A stretch of 64,000 bases of DNA from Paulownia fortunei (Eukaryota > Streptophyta > Magnoliopsida > Lamiales > Paulowniaceae). The notes beneath the pieces were generated by a model. That model saw only the letters and a program-made list of their open reading frames with translations, made no database searches and had not been told where the DNA came from. This document shows positions 1-11,618 of this stretch, piece after piece. Each line of letters opens with the position of its first letter. Position 1 is the stretch's first letter. The stretch covers positions 28,818,118-28,882,117 of the forward strand of contig CM033106.1 in the NCBI GenBank assembly GCA_019321725.1, read 5' to 3'. Both the position numbers and the translations under genes were made by a program.

Positions 1-978
1 TTCTATCATCCTTCTATCCTCAATTTAATTTAATTCATGTCTAATTATATTCCTACTTACCAATCTTCCCTTAAGGAAAAAAGTGCATATTTAGACCTCA
101 TTTGGCTGTATTTCATTCTCGTTATTTGTTTTCATTGTTTTCAGATGCTTTTTGTTTTGTGCATTGGTTTTGGGTAGAAATATTAACTTTAAGATAAAAA
201 AATCATATAAAATATTAATTTATGAATCTTATTACTATCTTTATATCATACCAGTCAAACATATATTATTATTTAATTTATTATGAATTACAATACTTTA
301 TTAATATTTCATCAATCAAATTATATTGGATTACAAATTATTATTAAAGTATAGGCCCCATTACCTTGTAATGATAGAAGTAAAAATCATTAGTATTTAA
401 ATAAATAGTAGATTTTAATTATTTATAGTCAAACATTAATGATAAAGGTCATACTTTAACAAATTAGGTGTTTTAAGTTTGAAAATAAATGGTATTTTTA
501 TTAAAAGAGGGATAAATAATTATATTTTTTTGATATTTTAAATAGTAGAAAAAGACAAATACAAAAACCCAAAAAACCATCGAGTCAAATCATATAAGGT
601 AAATCTAATCAATATGTATTGCATATAAGAATAAATACTATCCTCTTATGATTATAAACAAGATTATAGTACGCATTTAATAAAAAAAAGGACATTAATT
701 TTAGGAACTTATACTAACATTCCTATCTTTTTGTGGGAATCCTTCAAAATGGAGCTCCACAACCACAGATTGTTAGAACTTGATAACTTAAAGTGAAAAA
801 GAAAAAGGGTTGCTGCATTTTACTTTTTGTTATAATACATTACTGTCCATTAATAAATTTCATTCAAAAACCTTCACCAGATGACACTAAAATTAATTTA
901 ATTAAATTGACTATTTTCACAATAGTATTCATTTATATATAGTGTTCAATATCACTTAAATTAAATCTGAACCTCAGT

Positions 979-1015
<37 letters not shown>

Positions 1016-1028
1016 TTGCCAGAAAGCG
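1..1028. other. AT-rich spacer and LEA gene upstream region
   Basis: I see no coding region here. The DNA is very AT-rich with no recognisable protein segment. The last part must hold the promoter and 5' leader of the LEA-like gene that starts at 1029, and it ends in an (AC)n tract. No TATA box stands out clearly among the many AT-rich stretches. Confidence 0.6.
982..1014. repeat. (AC)16 microsatellite in the 5' leader
   Basis: About 16 uninterrupted AC units end 14 bases before the ATG at 1029, so the tract probably lies in the 5' untranslated region or at the core promoter of the LEA-like gene. Confidence 0.95.
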
Positions 1029-1579
1029 ATGGCCATATTAACTGGAATCAAGAACGCAAAGATGTTGCTTGCAAAGCCAATCTCCCTGTATGTTTCTTAA
1101 TTCTATTTTAATTTTCTTATTTGTGTATTAATTCTGATGATTAAATAGAGGTGGTGATCATGAAGTCATCGTTGCATGCAGAGGATTATAGTTTGTGAAA
1201 AGCTTGAGTTTTTTCCAGCTTTTATGGTTTTCATAAAGATCGATTGGTAGAGAGTTTATTTTCTAATCAAGATTTGTTTTGTTAAATCTTGATGGTTAAT
1301 TCTTACAACTAGTTCGATGAATTCAATTGTTATATATTGGAGTCAAGCATGGCTAATCTGGGATTAAGAAACTTTAGAACTAAAGACAATATTCTCAATG
1401 AATTATTTCTGACTTCTCGTTTTGATTCATTTTGATTAGTGATTTTCTTTAGCAGACTAGCACGTTAATCTGATAATCAACATCCTACAACTTATGCAAG
1501 AAGTTTTTATTGCATGCATATCTACTTTTTCTAATAAATTAAATTGAACTGTGTTATATTGTCATAAAGTTCAAGTCTT

Positions 1580-1618
<39 letters not shown>

Positions 1619-2603
1619 ATTAATTAATTTGCTGAAATTAATAAAATAAAATACTGTTCAAACTATAAGAGAGAGATGTAATTAATTCACTTGATTGGAA
1701 AATACTGTTCAAACTAATAAAGGGCGAAGTTGCTTAGGTCGATCTCTCCAATAACAGGTCCGGCAGGGTCGATTTCAAAGTCGGATGCCCAACTAGACCT
1801 AAAATCAAAGAATAGGTTAAATTGTCACCTCAATATTTCAGTTATGTCGAGTTCGATAAAAAATAATAAGATCAATACAAATAAATAAATATGCAGAATC
1901 GAGACACAAAGTCACTTTATTATTATGCAATCTTAGAGTGATTTATAGGGTGTCTTCACACTGTGAATGAGCCCGAGCAAATGTCATCTTACAAATGAAT
2001 CTCCTTTTCTACCATTTAGGCATATCAAGTTTGGGTTTGACCCAAATTGTACCTTTAAATCAGATCGAAACTCGTGTAAAAAATAGTTCGGACCTTGTCC
2101 TATTTGATCATTTAAGAATTCTTTTTTGGGCAAAATTGGAAATCCAGGCATATACATATCAAAGCGAAATGAAAATATATTGAACGATTAACTGATGATA
2201 CATACTTACATAGTAGCATTTCTCTTTCCAACATACATATATGCCCATTCCCTTTTTTTTTTCTTTCTCCTAAGCAGTTTAAAAACCCTAATTAGTCTTG
2301 ACTGGTTTGACATATTTACTAATAAATATATGCAGGCAGGGATGGACAGTTGGACGTTGCATGAGCAAGTTTGTTGGTTCAAATGATCCTAAGAAAAACA
2401 CCAAAGGGGCGTCGGCGGAGGATGAGCAGCTGCTGGCGGATCCGCGGAGGTGCTGGGTGCCCCACCCGCGCTCCGGCATATATTTTCCTGAAGGCCACGA
2501 AAAGGTGATGGAGGGTATACCTAATCACGCAGCCTCATTTGATCCTACTTTCTGGTTGAGGAACACAAATGGAGTTGATGATAAACCAGACCCTGATAAT
2601 TGA
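1029..2603 (+). CDS. Small LEA-like (LEA_3/LEA5-type, tentative) protein, two exons
   Basis: Two exons, 1029-1087 and 2336-2603, joined across a GTATGT donor and a TGCAG acceptor in matching phase, give 108 residues. The N-terminus (MAILTGIKNAKMLLAKPISL) is basic and hydrophobic without acidic residues, as in mitochondrial presequences of the LEA_3/SAG21 group. The middle is hydrophilic and Lys/Glu/Asp-rich. The C-terminal half carries a conserved-looking WVPHPRSGIYFPEGHEKVM block and ends in an acidic DDKPDPDN tail. The WVPxPxxGxY pattern recalls the LEA_3 signature (WVPDPxTGYY), which is why I place it there; such proteins protect cells during drying or oxidative stress. The 1.25-kb intron contains an (AG)16 tract. 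The exon structure is well supported. The family assignment is tentative and rests on one motif and the general composition. Confidence 0.7.
1584..1615. repeat. (AG)16 microsatellite
   Basis: Sixteen AG units inside the single intron of the LEA-like gene. This is a likely polymorphic simple repeat. Confidence 0.95.
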
Positions 2604-4446
2604 AATTTCACTTCATCACTATATAGTTAATGCTACTTCACTTATGGGGTATTAATATTTGCTGGCTACAAATAATTGTGTGATATTGATCCACAAACTT
2701 GCAAGCTCAATAACATGTTTTTCTTTGAATAAACAGGCCTGTTTTCAACATTGTACATTTTTTATTTTATTTTTTTATGATGAGAAACCAACAGTGCCTG
2801 TTCGAAGGTGTACACTGGATAAATCGTTATTCCGTACAATATTCCATAAATATTGTACATTTTTTATTTTTTTTATAATGAAAAATCTATAATCACCATC
2901 CAAAAATCGTTATTCCGTACAATATCCCATAAATATTGTACATTTTTTATTTTATTTTTATGATGAAAAATCCATAATCACTATCCAAAAATGTACACTG
3001 GATAAACCTCGCTTCCGTGCATTAGCCCGCAAATCATTCGAAATGATAAGATACACAAAGCAAGTCTAGTGCGATGAACAAAGATTGAGTGGTATAGAAG
3101 ATTCAAATTTGAAACTTACTACCTCAAATTCTTACTCAACACTACTTACTCACCCCAAAAAGGGCAACATTGTATATTTTTTAATAAAACAAATAATACT
3201 ATTACTGTTTTTACATGATTTTTAATCTAAAACTTAGTTATTTATCGTAGAACACTGCAATAAAAAACAATACAATGACAATGTATTAAGCAGTAATAAC
3301 AAGGTTGTGACTAATATATGCATTAAATGATAAAAGATTTGATAGAAACCTTGCCTAAATGGTGAAGTTGAGGTCCAAAAACTAAAAGGTCATATTAAGT
3401 TTAGATTTCACTAATGTAAAAGGTAATCTACTTATATAATAGTTTATTATGTTAGTATTCCATATATATCAGTAACTATTCTTATTCCATGAGTTTGAGA
3501 TTTTGAGTATAGTGAAATATATGTATTCGACTATTTTACTCAAAAATAATATTAAAATAAAAATAAGTTTTTTTATTTTTTAGAAGCATTTGATCGACAT
3601 TCTCATCATTCAATTAAGCATTTGGCTAACATCCTCATCCTCAACCCGTGATTCAAGAAGTTGAATTTACGTGTTCTTTGGGTGCCTATTAATCTTGAGC
3701 AATTCAAGAAAAATATAAGGAAAGATATTGGAGAAGAAAATAAAGGCATTTTGGTGAAATATATGTTATTACATCTAAAGTAAATCAAAGTACACTTGTG
3801 TTAATAAATTTAAATAAATTTATTATCCAAACAATCCTATCAAGTATTAATATTAATTTAAATTCTCGTCATATTATTTATCAATCTTGTTCATCTCACA
3901 CAAAGAAGTAAACATTCCTTAATGAACAGGCAGGAAACATACACAGATTGATCAATACGAATTTATTGTTGCTGTTGTTATTATAACTTTAATGGTTGTC
4001 CCATAGGCACGCCGCTCATCCAGAAAAGCCAAAACAAGTGCTTGGTTTTGATGCCCCCGTCAAGTTTTTGGAATTTTACGTACCAAAACTATATTTATGT
4101 CGTTTCTTAGGTGCTAAAAAAATAAAATGCCTTTTTGTCCTCTAAAGCAAAAAACGAAAAAGAGAAACGAAAAGAAAAGATAACGGTGCGTTTAGCAGCT
4201 TCCCTTTCCCTTTCCCTTTCCCCTTGTTCCCACACTCTGCATTTCCGCGAAGGTACCGCCGCCCATTCCTCCAATTTTTCCCTCTTCAATCCCATATTAC
4301 TCACTAGAATTTCAGTAATTTCGCGGAAACAGATTGTATTTGAAACTTTTCGTTTTTATCCGCTTCTCCTTTGCATAAATAAACCGTAATTTATTTGCAG
4401 GATACATATTGGTGACCGGGAACCTGCCGTTGCTAATTGGAGTTGT
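2604..4446. other. Spacer with SINE; RHY1A leader at its right end
   Basis: The spacer runs from the LEA-like stop to the RHY1A start. It contains the SINE described separately (2746-3183), then AT-rich DNA with no gene signal up to about 4.1 kb. From about 4190 the base composition becomes pyrimidine-rich and more balanced, as expected for the RHY1A 5' leader. A TTATTTGCAG acceptor at 4391-4400 suggests a leader intron that ends 46 bases before the ATG. This is inferred from sequence only. Confidence 0.55.
2746..3183 (-). mobile_element. tRNA-derived SINE with target-site duplication
   Basis: The element lies on the minus strand. Flanks at 2746-2764 and 3165-3183 are a 19-bp direct repeat starting caacattgta, with one mismatch; this is the target-site duplication. 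Read on the minus strand, the element starts near 3164 with a GGGTGAGTAAGTAGTGTTGA segment resembling a pol III A box region. A TTTCAAATTTGAATC segment resembling a degenerate B box follows. It ends with an A-rich tail near 2765. Its 3' half is enlarged by tandem copies of an 83- to 102-bp unit (2751, 2853 and 2936 are equivalent positions). The class assignment rests on the TSD, the tail and the box-like motifs. Confidence 0.7.
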
Positions 4447-7233
4447 ATGACGAGCGCTTCGGAGCTATTCTACAATCGGAGGTCGCGATTCGGTCGGAAT
4501 TCGGATTCCTTTGGCGTCGGTACGGATTTGGGTTCTCCTCCGCCTCTAGATCGGACCAATCGCCGCCACCGCCACTACAACAGTTCAGGTGGCAATCACA
4601 CTCGCCGCGATCGACTCGATCCCGACGGCTGCGATCCGTTGCGCCGGGCTCTTCATCACCCCAGGCAACCCCCACTCCATCGCCCTTCTCATCCACCTCA
4701 AGTGAGAGTCCTGTTTTTTTGTTATATCGTAATAATTGTATTTTTCTCATATGTGGGGTTCGTTTGAGAAAGTGAAAATTGGTTATTGCTTTGATGGTAT
4801 TTGATGCGTGGAGAGTTTTGTTGCAAATGGTTGAGCATCAATTTTCAGTATGTGATACAAGATAATAATTACCCATTACCCTTTATGGAAGTAATGTAGT
4901 GGGAAGTATTTGCCCCCCCACCATAAATAGATTGTGGTATAGCAGTTGTAGTTCTCCTTTTTCTTTGTGCTTCATTACATTTAATATTCTTTTTGCCATC
5001 CAAGTGCCTTTCATTCGTGTTTTCAATATGTAAAAAAACTCTAGTTTCACAAGTCAATTTGACAGTTGATATTTTCAGTTATGATACTTCTTTTCTCTTC
5101 GGTGTAGACCAAGAACTTAGAGCGCTTAGTTTGTCTTGGTTTAGAATTATGAAATAAATGGTGTAATGGTTTTGGAAAATGGCACATTACTCTCAAGGTA
5201 TACAAGTCAAAAGAACTACCTCCCTTTCGGTTTCAAAATCAAGTCCGTTGTGTCTGTAATGTTAGTTCTCCTCAGTCTTTGTGCGAGAAGAACATTGTGC
5301 TTCTTAATACAAGTCACCCTCATACCGTTCTATAATATTCAAATGGCTGTAGGACATTTTTGTCACTTGGATTGCTATATCAAACCTGGCATGTTTCATA
5401 TTTACCATTTTAGAAACTTTGGGGCTGGAGGTTTAAAACATGCTAGTTGCAATGAATTTCATAGACAACTAACCCAGAAGTTGGTTTTATACAATGTTTT
5501 AATGTCTTTGTGAGTGGTAGGTTATTGTCTATTTCTTTGTTGACTCTTTACTTGTTATATTCAGTTGAAAGCTTAAGGTGGTCTTCATCAAAACTTCTTT
5601 TCCTGTCTAAATCATTTTGTATATTTAAATGTTGTAATGATTTTGTTTGAAATTCAACTTTTTACACAAGAGTCTTACATATTTTTTTTCAATTTCCCAG
5701 TGTCGTTTGACTACAACATTTTCTGTTTAATTGACATGCTTTGTTCTTAAGTTTGAAGTTTCTGCTTGTGTATGCCTATTATACTTGTGTTGTATATTGG
5801 AATGTGCTAATTTTGTAAAAGCTGAACCAAATAGGATGGCTCTGGTAATTTGACTACTCATCTAGCAAGACAAGCCCTGCAATTTGCTATTAATTCTATT
5901 GTTGCGCTACTAAGTTTGAATGTTTTGTGCTTTTGAGAAAGAGTTGGCTTCATCTTTTTACCCAGTGCTATGCTTATCCCCCATTGAATGCGAAGTTTCT
6001 TAAACTTTTTCAATTCACTTACCTTGTAAATAATCCATAAGAAAAACCCTTCTGAACCATTCACTTTTGCTTGCTCTCATTTCCTTTCATTGAAATGGTC
6101 AGGAACGCGAATCAATTCGGCTTGAAGAAGGTGGCCACCAATTTTCTTCAGGAAATGTTAGCCATTCTGGTAATCACGTTAATGTACGAGATAGGCCAAG
6201 ATTCAGTGGGAATGACAGGCTTCCTGGAGCTGTGCTACTTGCTAGAGAAAGGCTTTTGCAAAGGTTGAGAGGCGTAACTCTCAATGGTAGCAGGTTGGTT
6301 CAGATGTATGAAGCTCTATACCTCCCACCCCACCCAAAAAACAAAAGATAAATATAAAATAAAACTTTTAGGGACATTGATCATGTAAAACACATCATAG
6401 CTGGCATAATTGAGAATTTGACTATCAACTGAACGCAAAAAATAAAAGTTGTGGCTCTGGAGTGATACCAATATCGCCTTCCATCTTTTGGCATACTAAA
6501 CCTTATATAGTCCTAAAAAATAATTGTTTTCTTTTTCCTTTTCTTCTGCATTATTTTCTTATTCATTCTGCTCCCCACTCATCTTCTGTTGAATTTGCTG
6601 TTTGGAAGGACTCTTGAGTGTACAGTTTGGATATCTAGCCTATGTAGGGTTGCTTAGGATGTTACTCTCCTTGAGTGCCTTTTATATATTTTTCTTTAGT
6701 TATCTTACACCCCAAAAGGTGATGTCGTTGTTTTCTTGCAGCTTTTATGTGTAGCTGTTTAATTGGATCACGGTGTTATTTTTCATTGTAGGCGGAGTAA
6801 CAGGAGTTTATCTGGTAGCCATCATACTGACATTGTGATAGGGGATGACTTCAGGCTTGTTGACGCTGGAGATTGGGAAACAGAAATATCTGGGGAATGG
6901 CTTGCTGCAATTGTCCCCTTAACCAATTCTGTTGGCCAACAAATGAGCAAGAGACCTCCAGGACTTACTAAAGAGGCACTGAGCTGTTTGCGCGTTGAGG
7001 TTTTCTGTGTGCCAGAGGAAAGTGATGAACAGGGCATGTCAAGGGCATTAAGGGAGTGTAGCATATGTCTGGAGAGTTTCTTGGAGGGAGACGAGCTGAC
7101 ATGCCTACCTTGTGGGCATAGGTATCATTTTTGTTGCTTGGATCCCTGGGTACGGACTTGTGGAGACTGCCCATATTGTCGTAGGAGTATTGATGTAGCT
7201 TTAGACGGAGTAGAAGACAATCCTGAATGTTGA
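4447..7233 (+). CDS. RHY1A: RING-H2 E3 ubiquitin ligase, RHY1A type
   Basis: Three coding exons (4447-4701, 6103-6293, 6792-7233) join in phase through GTGAGA and GTTGGT donors and CAG/TAG acceptors and encode 295 residues. The N-terminus reads MTSASELFYNRRSRFGR. A GCDPLRR motif follows near residues 61-67, and exon 2 holds the LPGAVLLARERLLQRLRGV block. I recognise all three from the Arabidopsis RHY1A family. The RING-H2 finger is complete, with zinc ligands C238, C241, C256, H258, H261, C264, C275 and C278. The Trp of the DPWVR segment that usually contacts the E2 is present. The product should pass ubiquitin from an E2 to unknown substrates. It has no membrane segment, so it is probably soluble. 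The His/Arg/Pro-rich first exon looks disordered. The start is the first ATG of the family-specific N-terminus. Function beyond ligase activity cannot be read from the sequence. Confidence 0.88.
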
Positions 7234-10200
7234 GCTGTTTGAAGGTCTTTTCTCATGCTATATTAGTTTTTCCTGACTTGATCTTTTTGCTTTTGCGAGC
7301 ATTAAGAAGTCTGAGTTGTAATTTGTTGTTTTATTTCACTCAAATGTAACCAGAACTAGAAGGTTTTAAATTAGCTTTGAGTTGTCAGTGAAAGATGAAA
7401 AGTTGACTTCATGTGTTCCTCATGTAGAAATATCACTTCTACAGCATTATGTTGGTTTTTAATTATCTTGCCAATATACACGAATTAGAAATGGCCCCAA
7501 ATTCTGAACATGTATATCACATTGGCTGGCAAAATGTCGCTTTACTGATAAATCCAATATCATCTTCAGTCTTCTCCAATTTTTTCAGCGGGTTGTATCA
7601 TTTACAATTTGTAGAAAGGATTTTTGCTTTTTCTGTGTGTTTTTAATGAAATCGACTACCAGTGAGCTGGTGGCGTTATGAGTTCAGCAAAAACAGATCA
7701 TCTGCCCTTGCATCTTTTAAATATGTGCGTGGGTGAGGGAATGATGTTATGCATAACATCTACTACTTACTCATCAGCACTTTATGTTGTAATATGTTAT
7801 ATCATGAAAATGCAGGTGTTTGTATCTGGGAGGCAGGTTCCTGGGAAGGTTTTAGCAGAGGAGAAGCCCGACTGGTCCAGTTGTGTGTATCATGCTAATA
7901 AGGTGGATTGGGACAAGATTTGTTTTTGCTTTGAACAATCCAGATCATGTATTCTACAGTCAGTAAACAACTACATCAATTGAAGAATTCAAACATAACA
8001 TTTCAATTTTTCGTTCTTTGAAAATGGAACTGATATAACAATTTCTTGAAGGCAGCCTCAAAGACTTGTGGGGATGCTTGACCCGCTTGGAAAGCTCTTC
8101 CAGTCTTTGCTTTATTGCAACCAGTCAATTCAAATGAGTGTTCATAATGATAGACAGACTCTCTGTCCAATCAGATTACTGCTAATTTTGCTGTTCTTTG
8201 TCTATATTTTTTATTCTTCATCTTCTGTTGAAATAGATAGCTCATTGACTCCACCAAATTAAAGACCATCTCTCAAAGTAGAATCCAACTTATTTTGGTT
8301 TTCAAGTAAGGACATTGATTAATGAAAAAAAATGCATATATATTATTGAAACTGCTGAGGTTAAAAAAAGTTTTTACACTTTGTCTTAACGACCTACAAC
8401 TTTGATGTAATAAATTCATTCAATCTTTCTATTATAATACCATCAATTATGGGATATTCTGCTGAATTTTCGAGAAAATGCAGGTTTGGAGTTGAGAGCA
8501 TAGCATCAGGAAGATCTGGTCGCCTAGGAATTTGATGTAATAAACTCGTTCAAATTATTCCTTTTCTTCTGTTTGTGTAATCAAAGAACCTCTGGTACCC
8601 AAGATTTCATTCATGTATCTGAACTTTACTTTTGAAATCTGGCGGTTTTGAAATGATGCTGTCCAAAAAGCCTTTGCATGCTATGTTTATCAATGAGCAG
8701 TGGTTTAAGGTACTCATGTTTTGAGGCAGTCATGGATGTTTGAAGATCATCAGGATATTTGTAGGACTCATCAAATTAATTTCTCTTACACTGATATTGA
8801 TGTCTCAGAACTCCATAGATTTAAATAAAATTGGCTCAGATCAACCCTGCCTTGATATTGTCAGTGTTTGAGTAAGTGGTGACGAAGTCATTTTTTTTTT
8901 TTTTTTAAGAAATTGATGATATTAATTGGTACCAATTCTTTTTTGAGTGAATAAACTTACCAAGACTACATAAAAGGAAGCTTCTAATGAAAGTGGCTGA
9001 AACGTGAATCTGCAACCCTTCTAGACTTGCCATTTTTTGAAGTCTATATAAGTGCACTTTCCTTTTAGACTTGCTTTTTTGAACTCTCATTTCACTTGCT
9101 TTATTATTTCAGCATACATAATTGATTATTATGCATGTTTGATGTTGTATTTTATATTTTATTTGTTTACTATATATTTAAAGAAATATTTTATTTTAGA
9201 GAGATTTTGATACTTGACAGAATAATCCGTTGGAATTGCGTTTCTGGCCCAAACTTGATTTTCTCAATTGGTAAATATACTTGAAACGTGATTCTGGAAA
9301 TTGAATTCAGACCCTTTTGATATAGTATGACGGCAAATCTCTAAACCATGGAATTCTAGATTGGCGTGAGAAAAGATTTAATTTCTATGATTCTTGGGGA
9401 CAATTAATTCCAAGGGACAAGTCAATTTTGGGTTTTAGAAGTCATCAATGGGAGACATATTTGAAATATATAAAGAACTGTAGTGGGGAGTAATTCAGTT
9501 GTTGGGTTCATGAAAGTTAAACTGTCATTCCCATCAAAGAGAGGGTTTGTCAATGTTTTTCTTTGGAAATTGAGGTGGTAAGAGATCAGTCATCAGAACT
9601 AGTGAACTAGTGTTCCATTGTCTCAATCACCATGAATAAATAATAATAGTATAATATTGGAGATGCCCCATCTCAATCTCAATACAAAAATTTGGTAAGA
9701 ATAGTTATTAATCAGTGAACTTTTCTTTTAAGAAGACTTGCTTTTCTTTTTTTAACCCTTTTTCCAATTTTTCCAATTTTATTATTGGTGACGAAATAAG
9801 ATGCATATTCAAAATATATTATCGAGTATAATAATTTTTAAATTTTTTTTTCCCTATATCGATCACGAAAGTGTTTGCCACTTATAAATTTGAGAAATAA
9901 TTAGGTATGTCATAAGAACAACCCATGGATTCAAAAGGTCCGATTCTAGTTTGGTATCTGTAAATATAAGTGGAATTTCAAGAATGGTTTTGTTTTACTT
10001 CTTACCTAAGTTTGAATTGAATTCACTTTAAGAAGTAGCTAGAATTATAGAATACTATATCTCCTACTTGTCTAGCAATATAAATAATATACCTAATAAA
10101 GAAAGATAATTTAATTCAATTTGCTGAAATAAAATAAATTATATTTTTACTATCTAACTGAGCAAATTAGGAGCCAAGAAATACTTTTTTTTTTCTCAAA

Positions 10201-11618
10201 TAATTATCTATTATATCATCAATATATAATACCGAAGGCTAATTAAGTACAACTAATACTTCATCCATTTAATTAGCCAAACAAAATTGAATGACAATAA
10301 TTACAAGAAAAGAAAAAAAAAATATTATTGTCATGTTTTGCCTAACTTCCTTCCTATTATAGTCATTTTTAGGTATCTTAGTGTTTGTCCCCTCTTGTTG
10401 CTTTTATGCCAACCCTCACAAAGTGATAGCAACCTAATTCAAAATTGAAGCAAATATTCAATAAATAAAATAAAATCTCTATCCTTTTTTTAAAAAAAAA
10501 AAATTGAAGAAAATAAGCAATCTAATCCAAATGTCGCAGATCCAAGTCACATCCATGTAGTTACCATTATTTAAACTCCATCCAAAATCCACAAAACCTC
10601 CCCCAAATAAACATATTAATCCATTCACACACACCTATTAGTCTATTACCAAAGATCAACCCCACAAGAAGAAATTTAGCATTAACTTTAGGTTCAAGTC
10701 AAGATTTAAAATACTTTGAAAAGCACTAATTTACTACTTTCCCAAACGTGTTTAGAGGGTAATAACACATACATACATACTTACTATATAATCCTATACA
10801 TAGTTGTCTTCTCTATTAAGAGTGGTGTAAACACGAAAATAAAGGTATTGTATAGTATAAAAAGAGTATTTTTTTCCTTATTAAAATAAAAAAATATGGC
10901 TCAATGCATAACCAAATAGGGAAGCAAGAAAAAATTTTTCTTACCTTTGTGAGAGGTATTTATTTATTTCAGGGTAAATTATAAAATTTTAACCTAAATA
11001 TGAAAAATTTAATTAACTTTTAAAATTATAAAACCCTTTAGATATTTATTTCTATTTTGTAAGTTATGCGTATTGAAAAGAGTACTTGTAAAATAAAAAT
11101 AAATTTCAATGATATATTTATATTTTGAAATATAGTGGAATATTTTTTATAAATAAAATAAAATTTAAGTTTAGTTTCTATAATTTATTATTATTTTAAT
11201 ATATATTTAGATTTATAATTTTGATGAAATATTATATTGATGCATGAAGGATGTGATGTTTCTTGGGGAAAAAAAGAACAATTTGGGACAAAGAAGTAAT
11301 TTCACCACCACCCCCGCCTAGCAAAATAAAATAAAATAAAATAAAAGCGCGTTGTGCAAGTTGGTGCGCCGTGTTCGCTTTCTTCTTCCTCTTCTTCCTG
11401 CTGTTCTTTTAACGCGGTTTTTCCCCACCAGACTTTCTCCACTCTCTATCAAATGCATAAAACCTCGTCAAAACAAAACCCCACCCCACAATTAAATTAC
11501 GTATACTGGATACACAAAAATTCGCACTGAAATCCTCGTACAGAAACCAGACCTTAAAATTATCGAATTGTTAAAAAAGAGTTTAAAATACGGGAGTACA
11601 AGAGAGCGTTGCAAGAGG
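7234..11618. other. Spacer between RHY1A and PP2C genes
   Basis: The first few hundred bases should be the RHY1A 3' UTR. Between about 7680 and 8540 a few short open stretches (for example 7810-7980 and 8050-8115) have a less AT-rich composition. I could not connect them to a protein family or build an exon chain. From 9.1 to 11.3 kb the DNA is AT-rich with poly-A/T runs and no gene signal. The stretch 11340-11618 is GC-richer and pyrimidine-rich and fits the promoter and leader of the phosphatase gene. Confidence 0.6.
10968..11240. repeat. Dispersed AT-rich repeat, copy 1 (tentative)
   Basis: This stretch (agggtaaattataaaatttt and following) resembles the one at 35490-35700 in wording and order: a 'no-flow' block of Aaaatt/ttttaaaattat segments followed by a taaaataaaaataaa segment. 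The two look like copies of one decayed dispersed element. AT-richness limits certainty. Confidence 0.3.

Noticed and set aside
11568..11618. N-terminal extension of the PP2C first exon
   Set aside because: It starts with a non-ATG codon; the family-typical MLRSC start lies at 11619.
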